Assembly (NCBI GenBank): GCA_019722365.1 | Contig: JADFUC010002415.1 | Location: forward strand, 62,001 to 126,000 | Direction of reading: 5' to 3' | DNA from: Lithospermum erythrorhizon | Taxonomy: Eukaryota; Streptophyta; Magnoliopsida; Boraginales; Boraginaceae | Length of the DNA stretch: 64,000 nucleotides | In this document: positions 1 to 13,200 of the stretch, piece by piece | Layout: each line of letters opens with the position of its first letter | How positions within the stretch are numbered: the stretch's first letter is position 1 | Notes under the pieces: generated by a model | Database searches by the model: none | Told to the model about the DNA's origin: nothing | What the model saw: the letters and a program-made list of their open reading frames with translations, nothing else | Position numbers and translations under genes: made by a program

Positions 1-2352
1 ATACTAACCCATCTTAAGACAAATAAGTCATGGTAAACAAGAATAAATAAATACAAGAAATATGACTCGTATGTCATTTACAACATTACGCGTTCGCACC
101 GAAAAATAAATAAACGGGCTATATCTATATATTCTTCCATTCCAATCACCATTGGCTAAAATATAGGCACTTTTATTAAATCACACATAAATGAACTTAA
201 TAAATATTTTAAATGGCATCGAAATGCATGTTTGTGAATTATCAAATTAATGATTCATGTAATTACACATATTAAAATTAATTAATATAAACTCAATTAT
301 CACACTCCATGTCAATCTCAATAATTATTATCAATAATTATTAACCATACACATATTATAGAAAAAATATTCACTACAAATATATTCTAAAATATATTAT
401 AGTAAAATTGTTACCATAAATGTTATATCACTTTAAATACCATTTAAAAGATATAATATAATTAATTACAATCAATTAGTGATTAAAATACAAATAATCA
501 ATAAAACCGAAATATAACTAGTTCCATAATTTTAGAAATCAAAAATAAGCGAATAAATTCTAATTGCGGCTTTCAAAATTAAAAGACACATTATAATGCC
601 GGATGACCAGCCTCTACGGGCGGCCGACTGGCTGACACGAGTGGCCCCACAGCCTAGGTCGTCCGTCATTATTTTGGTACTGGGCCGCCTGATCCGAGCA
701 CCGACGCCTGCAGGGTCGCTGAAGTCGGCCGCTCATTTTATGGTAATAATAATTATTAACTCCGCCGGTTTTCGATTTAATTTAATTCGCTTGTAAATCT
801 GTTTTGAGGCTAAAATTTTCAAAATTTATGAAATTGAACACGTTAAACTTCATAATTTTCTTAAACAAATCCTACTGGTCGTTCATTAAAATAAATTTTT
901 CATATTTAATTATTAATTAACAGTCTGCAAATTCAAAATTGTTTTCGAGGCAGCTTAGAAAATTCGAAAAAATTGCGAAATTTAATGGAGATCTTCACGT
1001 GCTATCTGGAGTTCCAGAAAATGGTTTGTAATTTTACAAAAAATTTACACGCCTCAAAACACGTTTTACAAAATCGCTTTGAAACAAAAAGTCTCAATTA
1101 AATCGCCCTTTAATTTATGAAACAAAATCTATGTTAACAAAATATGATAATACATATCATCATAAACTCAGAACACATGCGTAAATCAATAATCAAGAAC
1201 ATGGTGATTTATTCTCATCATATATTTATCACCAAATATATGAACAAGAATTAATCAAATAAAAAATTGATAAAAAAAACAAAACAAGATAAATAAATAA
1301 TGTAAAGCAACTTACTCAGTCATGACGCTAATCGATGGAAAATCGTTATGGATATATGATGGAGTATAAATACAAATCCATAATTCTAGGATCTTATAGT
1401 AATAATTACATTATTAAACAAAAACATATATTTGGGTAATGGTATGAATAAATGTAGTACTCTCAGATTGCAGCGGAGTAAATTCCACCAAAGTTCTGAC
1501 ATCGCCCAAATTCACAACGTGAATTTGACTTCCTTCAAATTCCTTGTTGCAATATCAACGATGATATCTCTAGTTGGTCCACACCAGAGAGTTCAATCAA
1601 GAACCTGATTTATTAAGAAATGCTTATTTAACAAAAACTAAAACCCCAAAAAATTCTTGGGAGAATTTCAAGTGGGGGCTACTTTAGGGTTTTTGATGAA
1701 AAAGATTTTCAAAACTTCTTTTGTCATGAAAACCCTAACGCTTGCTTATATGTGGCCAGGTTAAAACAAGCCCGATAAAGAATCTAAGCATATTTTCATA
1801 ATTCTATTAGTTCGCACATAATTAAATGAAGTCACACGTAGCTTGAACTATTTAATTAGCTTAATTAAATAGTATCGAGTCAATATCAATAAATCTTCAA
1901 GTTATCGATAAATACTAAAATTATTCTAATCCAATTAAATAACTATTTAATTAGATTCTATTTGTTCAATCGACATTCTACATAAATGTAATCCTCATTG
2001 GTGAATCGGTGAAATACATTTCTCACTCCTATATACGCTCTTTTGAATTGCATACGAAATATAACTCAACGCCATCAGACATGCGACCTTTCTGTGCCTG
2101 ATAATAGTAAGTTGTAAGCACAATAATAATTGACCAATTTATTATTATAACGATTAACGAAGCAAAGAGATTCCAAGAATCGCCGCTCATAACCCCTTAA
2201 ATTATCACGAGAACCCGCCACTAGTAATATACAATTACTAAGTTGAACACTAAATTCGATAATCACATTTAACCCAATCGGTAAAACTTAATTGATACAC
2301 AAATTAACGCATCTGTGTTATAATAAATGGAATCAATTCTCATTGATTTCCA
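1..2352 (-). mobile_element. Ty1/copia family A fragment: one LTR plus start of internal region, running off the window
   Basis: Read on the minus strand, this stretch matches the start of the full-length copia element at 51967-60748 over about 2.3 kb. That covers the whole LTR (about 1331-2352 here) and more than 1 kb of internal DNA, including the shared GC-rich patch near 600-730 (partner near 53590-53700). The LTR starts with a TGGAAATCAATGAG-type end at 2352 and carries the same landmarks in the same order as the other copies. The primer-binding region would lie near 1316-1330. The element continues left of the window, so its coding part and second LTR are not seen. It is inserted into the gypsy reverse transcriptase that begins at 2353. 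The alignment was done by eye, so the boundaries are good to about 10 bases. Confidence 0.75.
1331..2352 (-). repeat. LTR of copia family A (5' LTR of the left-edge copy)
   Basis: About 1,020 bases, matching the LTRs at 51967-52969 and 59785-60748 and, more distantly, the solo LTR at 26674-27582. Shared landmarks on the minus strand are the ATGAGAATTGATTC start block, a GATAATTTAAGGGGTTATGA block and a pair of TTAAATAGTTATTTAATTGG-like blocks. A CATCAAAAACCCTAAAGTAG-like block follows near the transcription start region. Confidence 0.75.
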
Positions 2353-5300
2353 ATGCGCATCGCCTTTTCTTCGAGAGTTTGTTGATGTATTCGCCGCATC
2401 CCTCGATATGCCTCGGGTATTTACACCGCCCTCAGAAATTGCATAAAATGTCAACGCTATCCTGGCTTAAAACCTGTAAAGCAAAAGAAGCAGAAACCTT
2501 TAGTCCTGTCATCAAAAAGAGTAGACAAGCTAATCGGTGTCAGTTTTATCGAAACTATATATATTACCCACTGCAAATGTTGCTTTCGTAAAAAGCCTCA
2601 AAGTGGGCGACGGCGAGTGCATCGACTTTACCGAATTTTAATAAAGCTATTAGCTTTTTAAAGATTGCTTCTTCCTAACTAGGCGCAAGCCTCGACTGCC
2701 ACTGGCTCAAGTTTTCGACTTTCTCGATGCTTTCAGAGGTTACTATCGATCCGGACGGATCGTGAAGATATCAGTTATTATCTTCATCACCGTAGCCGCC
2801 TCGCCTCTATGGCTACGCCATGATGCCTTTCGTCTTAAAATGTCAGAGCCACTTACCAACGTATGATCAATAAAATGCTCAAAGGCCAAACGGGCAAAAC
2901 ATGGAGATATACGCCACGACATGCTTGTCAAAAGTAAAAGTGCGAAGTGACACCTCACGAACTCAAGGGAAACTCTCGAGAACTGAGAAAATATTAAGCT
3001 AAGAATCAACCCAAAAGTGTGTATTCGTGCGACAGACACTCCGGAAAGTTCTTAGGCTACATGATAAGTCAAAGTGGGGGATAGAAATTAATCCTACCAA
3101 GATCCAGTAATCCTAGATGTAAGCCTCCAAAATTTATCAAGGAAGTTCGTGAGGTAATTGGAAAATCGTCGCCTCTCTCTCTCTCGCTTTATCGGTCGGG
3201 AAAAGTGAATTTACCATTTTTCAAAAAATTACGATCCAAAGAATTCCTCACGGATGTAAGACTGCCAAAAAGCTGAGGAGTTGAAATCTTACTTGCCGGC
3301 TTACCCTACTATCAAGCCCCCTCTGGGAGAGAGACTTTGATCATGTACATACCAGATCCGATTATGTGCGCAGTTTCTCGCATCAAGCCAAAGCAAGAGG
3401 ATAATATCTCGATGCCGGGTATATTATGCTCTAGCATCATGAGGGGCCGAGGAGCCGTTATCCAAGATTGAGAAATTTCGGCTCGTGTTATTGTAACCGC
3501 CCGAAAGCTCAAGCCTTATTTCGAGTCACACCCAATCATTGTGTACACCGACCAACCACTGAGAACTATCTTTCGCAAGCCAAATTTGTCTGGAAGAATG
3601 GTCAAATGGGCAGTCGAGTTGGGAGAATTTGACATTGAATACCAACCCTCGACCAAGAATTAAAAGCGTCGTGCCTTAGCGCATTTTGTTCTCGAACGCA
3701 CGCCCGCAAACGCAGAAGAGCGTGTACCAAAGACAACGAAAAGTGTGTAAGTCATCTGACGACGGTACTGGGTCATCCGCTAAAGGGACGGAGCATCTAA
3801 CAAAGGAGTGAAAAGGAGCCGGAGTATTGCTACATGCCGCACCACGGGCGCCCATATCTCCATACCTCCTTAAGTTAGAATTTGAAGCTGCTTTAACAAT
3901 GGACATGCTGTATACGGTGCCCCGATCATAGGTTACGACCGGCTCTTCTAATGGTCGCAAAGAAGTGGTGGTTCAAAGTGATTCAAAGTAGTGGTAAATC
4001 AAGTCAATGATGATCAAGGCCACCATAGCGTAAAATCCTAAGCGAAGTATGTAGATCGGGCACAAATAACCGTGTTGAAAAAATTCAAGAAGTCGAGTTG
4101 ACCATTAAGTATTCCACGGAGTTCAACGAGCGCTGGACGCATTTTCAAAATTGCGCTCGCTACTCAGAGTAAGTCAGACGCTATGCACCTATTGAAGTAG
4201 TGACTTTTCGTGCCTACGGCTACTTGAAATTCTCGACTATATACGATGAGCCCAATCGATGAATCCAATGATTTGGACATTTCGACGGACGGAACGCCGC
4301 CTAATCGATAAAAATGAAGTTTAGCGCCTTAAGCATAAAGCTTCTAAGAAGTAATTTGTCGCCGGAGAATTATTTCGCCGCATACTACTCTCAAACGCTA
4401 GCTCGCTAGACAATGAACCGACGGGGTTGCATACGCGACAAAAGGAGGCTACGCCGTTGTCGCTGAAATCACGCGGTCGAGATCGCTATCCCGTAAGATC
4501 CTACGACAGGATACTTCATCAAATTCTCTATGAGAAAGGCCCAGATCGAGTTTGTACGTCAAGTTATGATAATCAAGCCAGCGGTATTCCAACAAATCGA
4601 CGTTCTCAACTTACCTCATCCTCCGTGAGCTCCTCTCTCTTCCATTCGCCCCAATGGGAATCAATTCTCCCTTGGCCCATTTCAACCGCCGGCAACAGAA
4701 ATCATGCATCGTTGCTATCGATCATTTCACAAAGTGGGTTGAGGCCAAAGCGCTAACAACTACCAACCAGTCTGATGTCGAAAGCTTTATTTGGAAGCAA
4801 ATAATTTGCAGGTTTGGAGTTCCTCGTCACATCGTGACCGACCACCACTCTAAAAGAATTTCAGTGGCAATCGATAACAAAGATTCTTTTGATCACATCG
4901 CTTCACTAGTTACCTCAAGCCAACGGGGTCGCAGAGGAATATGAACCGATCCATCTCATGGAATTCGAATCTCAAGCTTAAGGGAGGCTTAACTCGATCT
5001 CATCGGTGAGATAAGAGATGATGATACTTCCGAAATCTGCGATACAAAAAAAAGCCGCTTCACGACATACTATAACAAGTAAGTGAAAGGGAGAGAATTT
5101 CGTGTGGGAGACTTAGTACTACTTGAGGCAGGTGTCAAAACCGCTAAATCATGACAAACTTAGCGAAAAATACGGTTGTCCGTGACATCGCCAAGAGAAA
5201 TATGGTCCAAACACTTATTTTCTTTCTCGAGTTTGATGGCAAACCCGTAGAAAGAACGTGGAACACTATTCACCTTCAAGTAGCAATTATGTCTAAAATC
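2353..5300 (+). pseudogene. Ty3/gypsy (Tat/Ogre-like) pol remnant: RT, RNase H, second RNase H, integrase
   Basis: Plus-strand translation in shifting frames gives the usual order of a Tat-lineage pol. Reverse transcriptase runs from about 2370, with FVDVFAASLDMP, FLDAFRGYYR near 2720, INKMLKG near 2865 and a frameshifted Y-DD-MLVKS near 2905. RNase H follows at about 3490-3665 (IVYTDQPLRTIFRKPN, then MVKWAVELGEFDIEYQPSTK). A second, diverged RNase H lies near 3760-4110 (DGASNKG, KLEFEAA, VVVNQVNDDQGHHS), which is a hallmark of the Tat/Ogre branch. The integrase core is at 4654-4945 (VAIDHFTKWVEAKAL, FGVPRHIVTD, PQANGVAEE). The C-terminal basic tail ends near 5290 (REFRVGDLVLLEA). At least ten stops and frameshifts make it non-functional. 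The N-terminal part (gag, protease) is absent, cut off by the copia insertion at 2352. Confidence 0.85.
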
Positions 5301-8300
5301 ATTCAACAAGCAACAAGACGATTTCAAAGATTTTATTTTTAATAAGTTGTAAGAAACGGCGAAGACTGACCTCGAAATAAGCTTTTCTTCAATTATGCAC
5401 TTGTTTTAATAGGATTTCTATTTTATTTTGGAGTGACTTATGACAACAATGATAAGATAGGGTTACTAGAGGCTTGGCATTGTTCAAAGATATCTATCAA
5501 GTATCTACATCAACCGTCAACCTAAGAGACGCCTACTATGTCGCCTACTACTTCGCTTATTATCGCCTAAAAAGATGGCTATCAGTATGTATACGTATGC
5601 AAAATGAACGATGAAACACCAAGAGTATCCTTAAGGCACCTGGTAGCTTGCAAGGGATGGCGGATAAGGTGACCGCAACCTTTACGACTTGCTTAAGGCG
5701 CATAACCATCTTAAGATAAAATTAACAGGTATAAAAGCATCACCTTATAAAATAAGGCAACGACGCCTAAACGCTTAGGGACGGGGTTACCATCCCAACA
5801 TAGCTGGCCGGGCTTGATATCTACCTTACGACGCTAGAACGCTTAAAAACAATGCAAGTGCCAACTTTAGAAATTTCTTACTTTGTTCCAAGTTGAATAT
5901 CGGTAAGAAGGGGGCAAAGACAATAACACAAGAAGCGTATGTACAAAAAAAAAGTTAGATATGCCATCAGTTACTATAGAAAACAAAGTACGGAGAAAGC
6001 ACAACTGAGGAACGCTTAACGAGTAACATTTAAATGTAGAAATCTGGGTCTAATCAGCTGTCCAAGTCAAAGATCCTTATCATCCTCATTAAGATAAAGC
6101 GGCAAAGAATGCTTATTTGGATGCTTTTTTCCCTATCCATCCTCAAATGGAGAGAGCGTCACCCCATCTTTAAACCAATTCGACCTCTCCGCGATGTCTC
6201 TGAATCAAGCCAAAGAAAAACACTTTTCGCTCTCAACATAAGCACGCAACGCCTCTTTATGTTCTTCTGGATGTCTCAACTCATCAACAACTTCCTTCTA
6301 GCACGCCTCGATCTCTTGTTTCAATACAAATGCTATTCGCGCTAATCGGAATCTTTTCTCTTTAAGAGATTTTAACTCCGATCTTAAGCGCTTGTCTTCC
6401 TCGTGAGAATGGGTGCGATATCGAGCATCTCACAGTTAAGACCTCTAAAATAACACGGGTTAAAAAAAAAAAAAGGGAGCAAAAATAACAAATAAGACTT
6501 TGATGAAGGTTTAGAAGTGTTACCTCCTGTGAACAAGACTGCTGAAAGAAGGGCCGACCGACTCCTAAGTGAGATCAGCCGAACGCGATCCAGACTCGTC
6601 GCTTCTTTCTCGAATCAACAAAGCTCCAAGACTGTGAAACACGCCTGGAGCTGTGCTGAGGAAGCCGGAAACGCCATTAGGATGGTGACGTAGCCATAAA
6701 AGTCCATCGCCTTCAGCCTCGCCACGCTTGTAGTGGATTTCGAGCGGAACCATGCCGTACGCTACTTGAGGAAAGAGTCAAACATTGTCATGGACCTCTT
6801 TCAGGCACAATGAGTAGGCATCTACCATATCAGAATCATTCTCTCAAGATCATTTGTAACCGGTTGCATCCGTCCAACAACAACTCTTAAAAAGGAAAAA
6901 ACGTAAAAGGTTAATTATATAACGATAAAGCGTCAAAGACAAAAATCACCCAGAAATGGGATACGGATATTACCAAAGATCAAGAGGAGCAACTTTGTGA
7001 ATTGGTAATCATACCATAGTCGCAAGAACGGTTTCACCTTGGCTTAAAAGAGTAGACCCACAACATAGAATTGCAACCTCCAATGGGTCCCCTCAAGCCG
7101 CAATAAATCCCCGATTTCAAGCCCTGGTGACCACCCATGAAAACAGTCTGGAGATCACGCTGAAGATCCACTTGATGGTACCTACCCCTGCCGCCTATTG
7201 GAAACTCGACGGTAAGTGAGCAGAGCCTGGGAAAACTAATTCAATAGGGGCATCCAATGGACGCAAGCACTCACCCCATTTGTCATTATCCTGACCAGAT
7301 CCTCCGTCAGTCATTCCATTTCATTTAAATCGGCTTTAAATATCACCAAATTCCCACTTTGTCCAGTACATATCATGAAAACAAAAAGGTCAAAAAAAAA
7401 AAACGAAAACAGCAATTAGAAAATCGATTGAAGTCAGTAAAATCAAAGAAAAGTCGAGGTAATCGGCAATTTGATTAAAATACGAAAAATATGAAAAATT
7501 ACATAAATTGGTAATAAAAAAATACCTTTCAAAAAAAAAATCGAAAAAAATTAGAAAGATTTGATCAAATTTTGTATGAAAATCAACAAAGCTGGGATGC
7601 TTATTCAACATGGGCTTGAGGAAGTAATATTTTTCAGAAAATTTTAAAATTTTTAAGCAATTTAAACTCAAAAAAATACTTTTCATCAGAAAAATCCAAA
7701 AATCATCATTGAAAAATTAAATTGAATTTATGCATTTTTTGACATAAAGTTAGCTCATCGCAAGATTTTGGAATATAATATGAGCTAAGATGATGATTTA
7801 TATTTTGGTAGATTTTATGAAAGTTTTCAGGTATGAAAAGTTAGGAAACCAAAAGTATGAGAGGAAAGGAAGAAGAAAGAGATTTGAATAGCTGGGAATA
7901 GCTTTTGAAATTAAACTATCAGAAACTGATTATATATTCTGTGGAAATTGTCTAAAATGAACTTTTTCATGATTTAAATATTTTTAATCTCTAATTTTAT
8001 ACACGCCCGCTTTCAGTTAAAAAAAAATATTCAATTCCCTGGTAAATGAAGTTTTGTTTGAAGAAATTCAGAAAAATTTTAGATTTTGACCCCAAACTTT
8101 ATTTTTGGCAAATTAACTAAGTAATTTCACTAGAATTGGTGGATATCAAGAGTAGTGTTTCTTCATTAAGACTAAATACTTTATTTCCGGCAAATAAAAT
8201 ATCTATGTATTTATTTATATCTCACCGGTAGATAATGAATTAATAAGCAACGACCGGTGTAAAATGGATACAATACGGTTTAGAATATCGTTCTAGGACA

Positions 8301-9690
8301 TATGTTCCAAAGACTCAAAAGTATTTGAGCACCATAGCTTATATATCTCTGGAAGGAGGTTCCCCATTGAAGATTATCAAAGGACGTGATGGTCTTAAAC
8401 AAAGATGATGCCTCTATATAACTTAATGTTCAAAAGGATCGTATATCCAAATAAAAAGTGGATTTCTATACACCAACGAATGCTCTTTCAAAGCACGATA
8501 AGTCCAAATAAAAGAAGTGATGCCTCTTTATATACCTAATGAATGTTCAAGGCATTGTCCCATGGAAGACTATATATATATATCAACTGACATTCCCAAA
8601 GACGATGTCCAATTAATGCCTTTGCATACTCGAATGATATTTAGGAAAAGGAATGCCACCAGCATGATAGAATATGTGCCTTACGCCTGAAGCAGCCTTC
8701 CACGCCCTGCCCAACGGGCACTAAGGAATACCTGGTCAACGTTGATAATTAAGAGGGATATTCAAATATGTCTCCGAAAAATATCCTAATGATTTCATTT
8801 AACTCATGTAGTTTGTATATCAAAGCGCTTATAATTTATTCGAACTATCGTGATGGAGAGTCTAAACTTAGAATAGGGAGAGTGTTCACTGATAGCTACT
8901 AAACTCTAATACACCATAACGGGAAAATCACTAACTTTCATCTGTGATAACTCAGAGTAAACGGACACTTCGTCCCCAGCATCAGAATATCAATCGCAGT
9001 TTTCCTCTCTACTTCATTCTATATAATGCACTCCTACCTCCACTATGGGAAGCCGAGATTTGTAATTTTGTGCTAAAGATTGTGCCACTTTTTAACATAT
9101 ATTTCATATATTAAAAGCTTACCAAAACATTATTTCACCACTTTCTAACCAGAAGTAGCACCTCCTTCCTTTTCTCTAAAAAGGCCAGTCCTACACTACT
9201 CAATACTACTACAAGCCACCAAAGTAATACATTATATACTGCCGGATGACATATTTAAAATTTACCAATTCTAGACTTCGATTATTACTTCAACACCCAG
9301 TACACTATATTCGATGTGCTACCTGGCTGCCAACGGTTTGAGAGTGAATAATCATTCCATCAAAGATATTCACAACTACCCGGCTACATGTTCACATATC
9401 AAGTTTATTTCCTGCCCCCATTGTTCTAACTTAGCACGGGACCCTTACAGGCATATACTCTGGCTTGGGTTTCAGTTAGCCGGGAGTCACAATGGAAAGT
9501 TGAAGAAGACCCGGTAACCCTCTCACAAGCATCATTGACTTATAAAGAATGTTGGAGATTTTTCAATTGCCATTTCAACAAATCATGAAAATGTTAAATT
9601 GATATTATTACATCTTTAACTGCACATCTCATTGAAAGATTCAGCTAATAATGCAACTTATACATGTTAAAAACAACGATAGCTTTGAAC
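5301..9690. other. No supported gene; degenerate repeat DNA, probably 3' part of the gypsy element
   Basis: Downstream of the gypsy integrase I find no protein family match in any frame. 5301-7380 has mixed composition with a purine-rich GGTAAGAAGGGGGCAAAG stretch near 5900 that could be a polypurine tract. 7390-8150 is very AT-rich. 8160-9170 has LTR-like features (short TATA-like stretches near 8570 and 9015, and several small internal repeats), but no second copy lies in the window to prove an LTR. A 67-codon plus-strand frame at 9314-9517 contains Cys pairs (CSHIKFISCPHC) but matches nothing I know. Confidence 0.4.
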
Positions 9691-9699
9691 TTTTTTGGA

Positions 9700-9805
9700 T
9701 CCTCTTAAAGAGGCAATGGTTAAAAATTATACAGCCATTAAAAAAATGCACTGATAATTTTGGATCTACTTCCTGATTCCTCTTAAAGAGGCAATGGTTA
9801 AAAAT
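9700..9805 (+). repeat. 28-base perfect direct repeat with an internal palindrome
   Basis: Identical 28-base copies lie at 9700-9727 and 9778-9805, with starts 78 bases apart. Each contains CCTCTTAAAGAGG, a near-perfect palindrome. The copies lie about 470-570 bases beyond the HDG5-like stop codon. Nothing ties them to a known element. They may be a small local duplication in the 3' flank. Confidence 0.7.
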
Positions 9806-10277
9806 ATTTACTGACCTTTTGTCCAGACAGGATAAGTAATACAGTCTACTAATAAGGTTTGGAACGAAGAAAGATCACAAAAGCACTTAAGTTTTCATGT
9901 TTACAAAAGAAGTTGAGAGAAGAAGAAGAAGCAGGAAGTCAATTCCCGAACCAAAATCCTTTCTCTCTGATGAAGCCAAAGAAACTAAACAGTAATCGTT
10001 GGCTTCAACAGTTAGAAACGATCATATCTGGTGCGCTCTTGACTCCCTTTCTCCGCGACTACTCCTTAATCCCCATTGTTCTCAGCATTTCCAAATTCAG
10101 CTACCTATCGACTACTTGTCTTCATTACACGGTCCTGCAATCTAAAACTGAACAAAAGCTACTAAATTAAGTAAACGAGCCCCCACCATCTTTACTTCTT
10201 CCCTTAGACATTGGACATTTTGAAATTCAGAATCAGTGGTGATATCCTCCATCCCTCAATTTGTTGAGTTATTAAGG
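9806..10277. other. 3' flank of the HDG5-like gene, no separate gene supported
   Basis: This is presumably the 3' UTR and downstream DNA of the minus-strand homeobox gene. A 103-codon plus-strand frame at 9859-10170 has no recognisable domain and I treat it as chance. No clear poly(A) signal could be chosen. Confidence 0.4.
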
Positions 10278-13200
10278 TTATTCTGGACTTCCTTGTTTGA
10301 CTACTGCTGAAACTGCAGCTGCTTCTGTAGGAGACGCCAAAGTGGCGCCAATGTCAGTTGCGTTGTCACAATTTCCATTGATGTTGATGCTGCTAGTAAG
10401 CGCAGCATTAATTTGTTCAGCTGTGCTGCAAAGATGATGGGTGATGGCGTTCACACTCGAAAGGTTGAGCTTCGCTGTAGGGAGAGTGCTAGTTAAGACT
10501 TGAAGTCCCACACTGAGTAAGCATCCTGGTTCTGCAACAGGGGTTTTCCCAGAAGATTGTCCTTCGCCGGAGGCATTACTGTTAGCTGGATGGTTCATTG
10601 GGACTATGACAAAACCTAATGGAAGTAGAGGGATGCATGAAGGGTCTTGACCGGTCATTGCTTCCTGGATAGCTTCAACATTAACCGTTGTGTACACAAC
10701 AAGGCTTCCAGATTCATCGGTGGAACTCTCTTGCAGCATTAACTCTACCCTCTGTGACGAGTTGTTGGCAACCTGCACAAATAATCGAAAATTATTCTTG
10801 ATTATTAATGATTTAGCATCTGAAAGAGTGGATGACTTAAACTTACGTTCATGCGAAGAATAGAGATACAGTTTCCTGGATGAGAACCATTTGCAATATG
10901 AGCCACCTCTTGCAATGTATTTCCATTTGAAAGAACATCCAGCTGAGATATGGGAAATTGCAGTCATTCAATTACTTTCACTTTAAAGTAGTTAGATAGT
11001 TATTGATCCAACAGAAATGTAGACTTAAAAAAAAATTGAGAGTACCTGAGCTCTTCGGTGTTCATCCCTCAGGAGATCGAAAACCTGGTAGTGTGGATAA
11101 GGCAACCAAATAGTTAAAACACCAGTTAAGATTAGTCCATTGATCTGTCCAGGTTCTGTCACTTTCCTTGTGGTAATTCTGATAGAGTTATTATCAGCTG
11201 GATCAGAAATTGAGGTCCAACATTGCCCGTATGCGGTACTAATGTTCACACAGAATGACCTGACCATCCTTTGGGCCAAACACATCAAATTTCTCCTCGC
11301 CTCAAGAGAAGGTATCACTGTCACGTTATTGATCATCAGATAATTGGATTATTAGGAATAAGAGATCATGAATGACCTTAACAGGATTAGCTATTGCAGA
11401 GAAAGTAAAACAAGTGCATCTTGTTGTATTTAAAGACACAGCTTGGAGCTTGCCAACCCGCATTTACCTCCAAGGTCAGATACGTTTCTGGCCATCAGAC
11501 TAGCAAACCTTTCACATTGTTGCTGCAAAACATCTAACCATCGTTGAGCTCCAAAAGCTATTCCACTACTCACAAATTGGTCGAGAATCTGATGAACAGG
11601 ATAATCCTCAACAACAGCATGTTCCACCCATGTAATCTATTTGGTTACAACCATGAAAAGACAACCATGGAAGTCAGCAACAGTTGTTAAAATTAAGCTG
11701 TACACTAAATTGTGTGAAATAAGACAAATCAGATAAGATATTATCACCCTAGAGTATCCATTAGGCATATCTTGAATGACACAGCCAGAGGGTCGTCTCT
11801 TATAATAAGGATACGAGAGAGGATAGCTGGTATGGAAATTGCCAAGAGGGAAGTCAACAATGATCCAAGTTCCTTCTTCAACATTCTGCTGGCAATAACG
11901 AAGGAAGTGTGTTTCTCTGGTAGGAACAAAAGGTGAGAGCACTTGAAGCTCCGCATACATCTGATATAGAATAACACCACAAAATGCAAATATACATTAT
12001 ACATTAATTCAAGATTATCAAATCAGAGCTAGAATGAGAAAAGGAAGAGCAATTCAAAACCGAAGACACATCCAGGAAACACACACTCACCAAAAATAAA
12101 GAGCCACTGGCATGTCCTGAAGCTCCTGATGCTATGACTTGAAGAGTTTTCGCTCTCGAAATGATGGAAGGGAATAGCTCCATCCATTTGTTCTGAATTT
12201 ATCAAATTGATAAAGAGAATTCAGTTGAAAGATACAATGATTATGGGTATTACAAAACACTGCTGTCCAATAACAATTAAGCTAAGGGCACAAAATAACA
12301 TTAATATAATCAAATCCATTAACATTAATAACATATGACTCCTAATGATGGAAACATACTCTTTATATTGAACAAGAAAGTAAGAAACATACCGCATCTA
12401 GAAATGCATCAACAAGCGTAATGCTATTCATTATAACAACAGCGGTGTGCCTTGTTGCTTCAGTCCTAATTGGTTGTTTCATATTCAATTGAGGACACGG
12501 GAACATTCTTGAATACTCGTCAATATTAAGCATTTGCCTTCCAGACTGATCATCGACTTTCAACCAGAGAGGCTCACCCATCTGGCACATCTTCACCAAT
12601 TCATCCAGGGATGATAAGGCCAGCTCCCTAGCCAGGGATTTCTCCTCTTCCAAGATTAGACTTCCAGCCGGGTAGTTGTTGGGATTTTCAGGCATGAAAG
12701 GCAAGGGAATCATCGTTTCATTAGCACAGTTAGGCACAGGTGTCTGTTCCTCAAACTTCCTTGGGAGCAAACCCATTCCCATGTCCAGGGAAGTGTTCAG
12801 AAAGGAAGGTGGCAGTATTGATTGTATCGGGCGGCCACTATACTGTGCAACAAGGCTGCACATATACCCCAGCTGGAAAAATATCACAAGTATGAGACAA
12901 CATATATCTATACAATGTAATGATATGTATGCATGAATAAACTATAAGAGAGTTGAAAAATGAAGAATTCGAAGAAGTACCTCGTCTTTGAGACGTGCAT
13001 TTTCAAGTCGAATTTGCTGCTCATCGAAGCCCATTTCTCCAAGCATGGCTGGACCTCCACAGTTAGGACACGAGACGTTCCGCAGAGCTGCTTGCAATCT
13101 GTAATTCTCATTCTTTACATTCTCATTCTCTGCTCGAAGCACTGCATTGTCTGCCCTGTCTTGTTGTGCCTAATAATTCATCACATCAATATCATAACTT

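Noticed and set aside
597..796. GC-rich 66-codon plus-strand frame at the left edge
   Set aside because: It lies in the internal non-coding region of copia A, and the corresponding bases near 53590-53700 are not conserved as codons.
9859..10170. 103-codon plus-strand frame downstream of the HDG5-like gene
   Set aside because: No known domain, it lies in the presumed 3' flank of a minus-strand gene, and its composition looks random.
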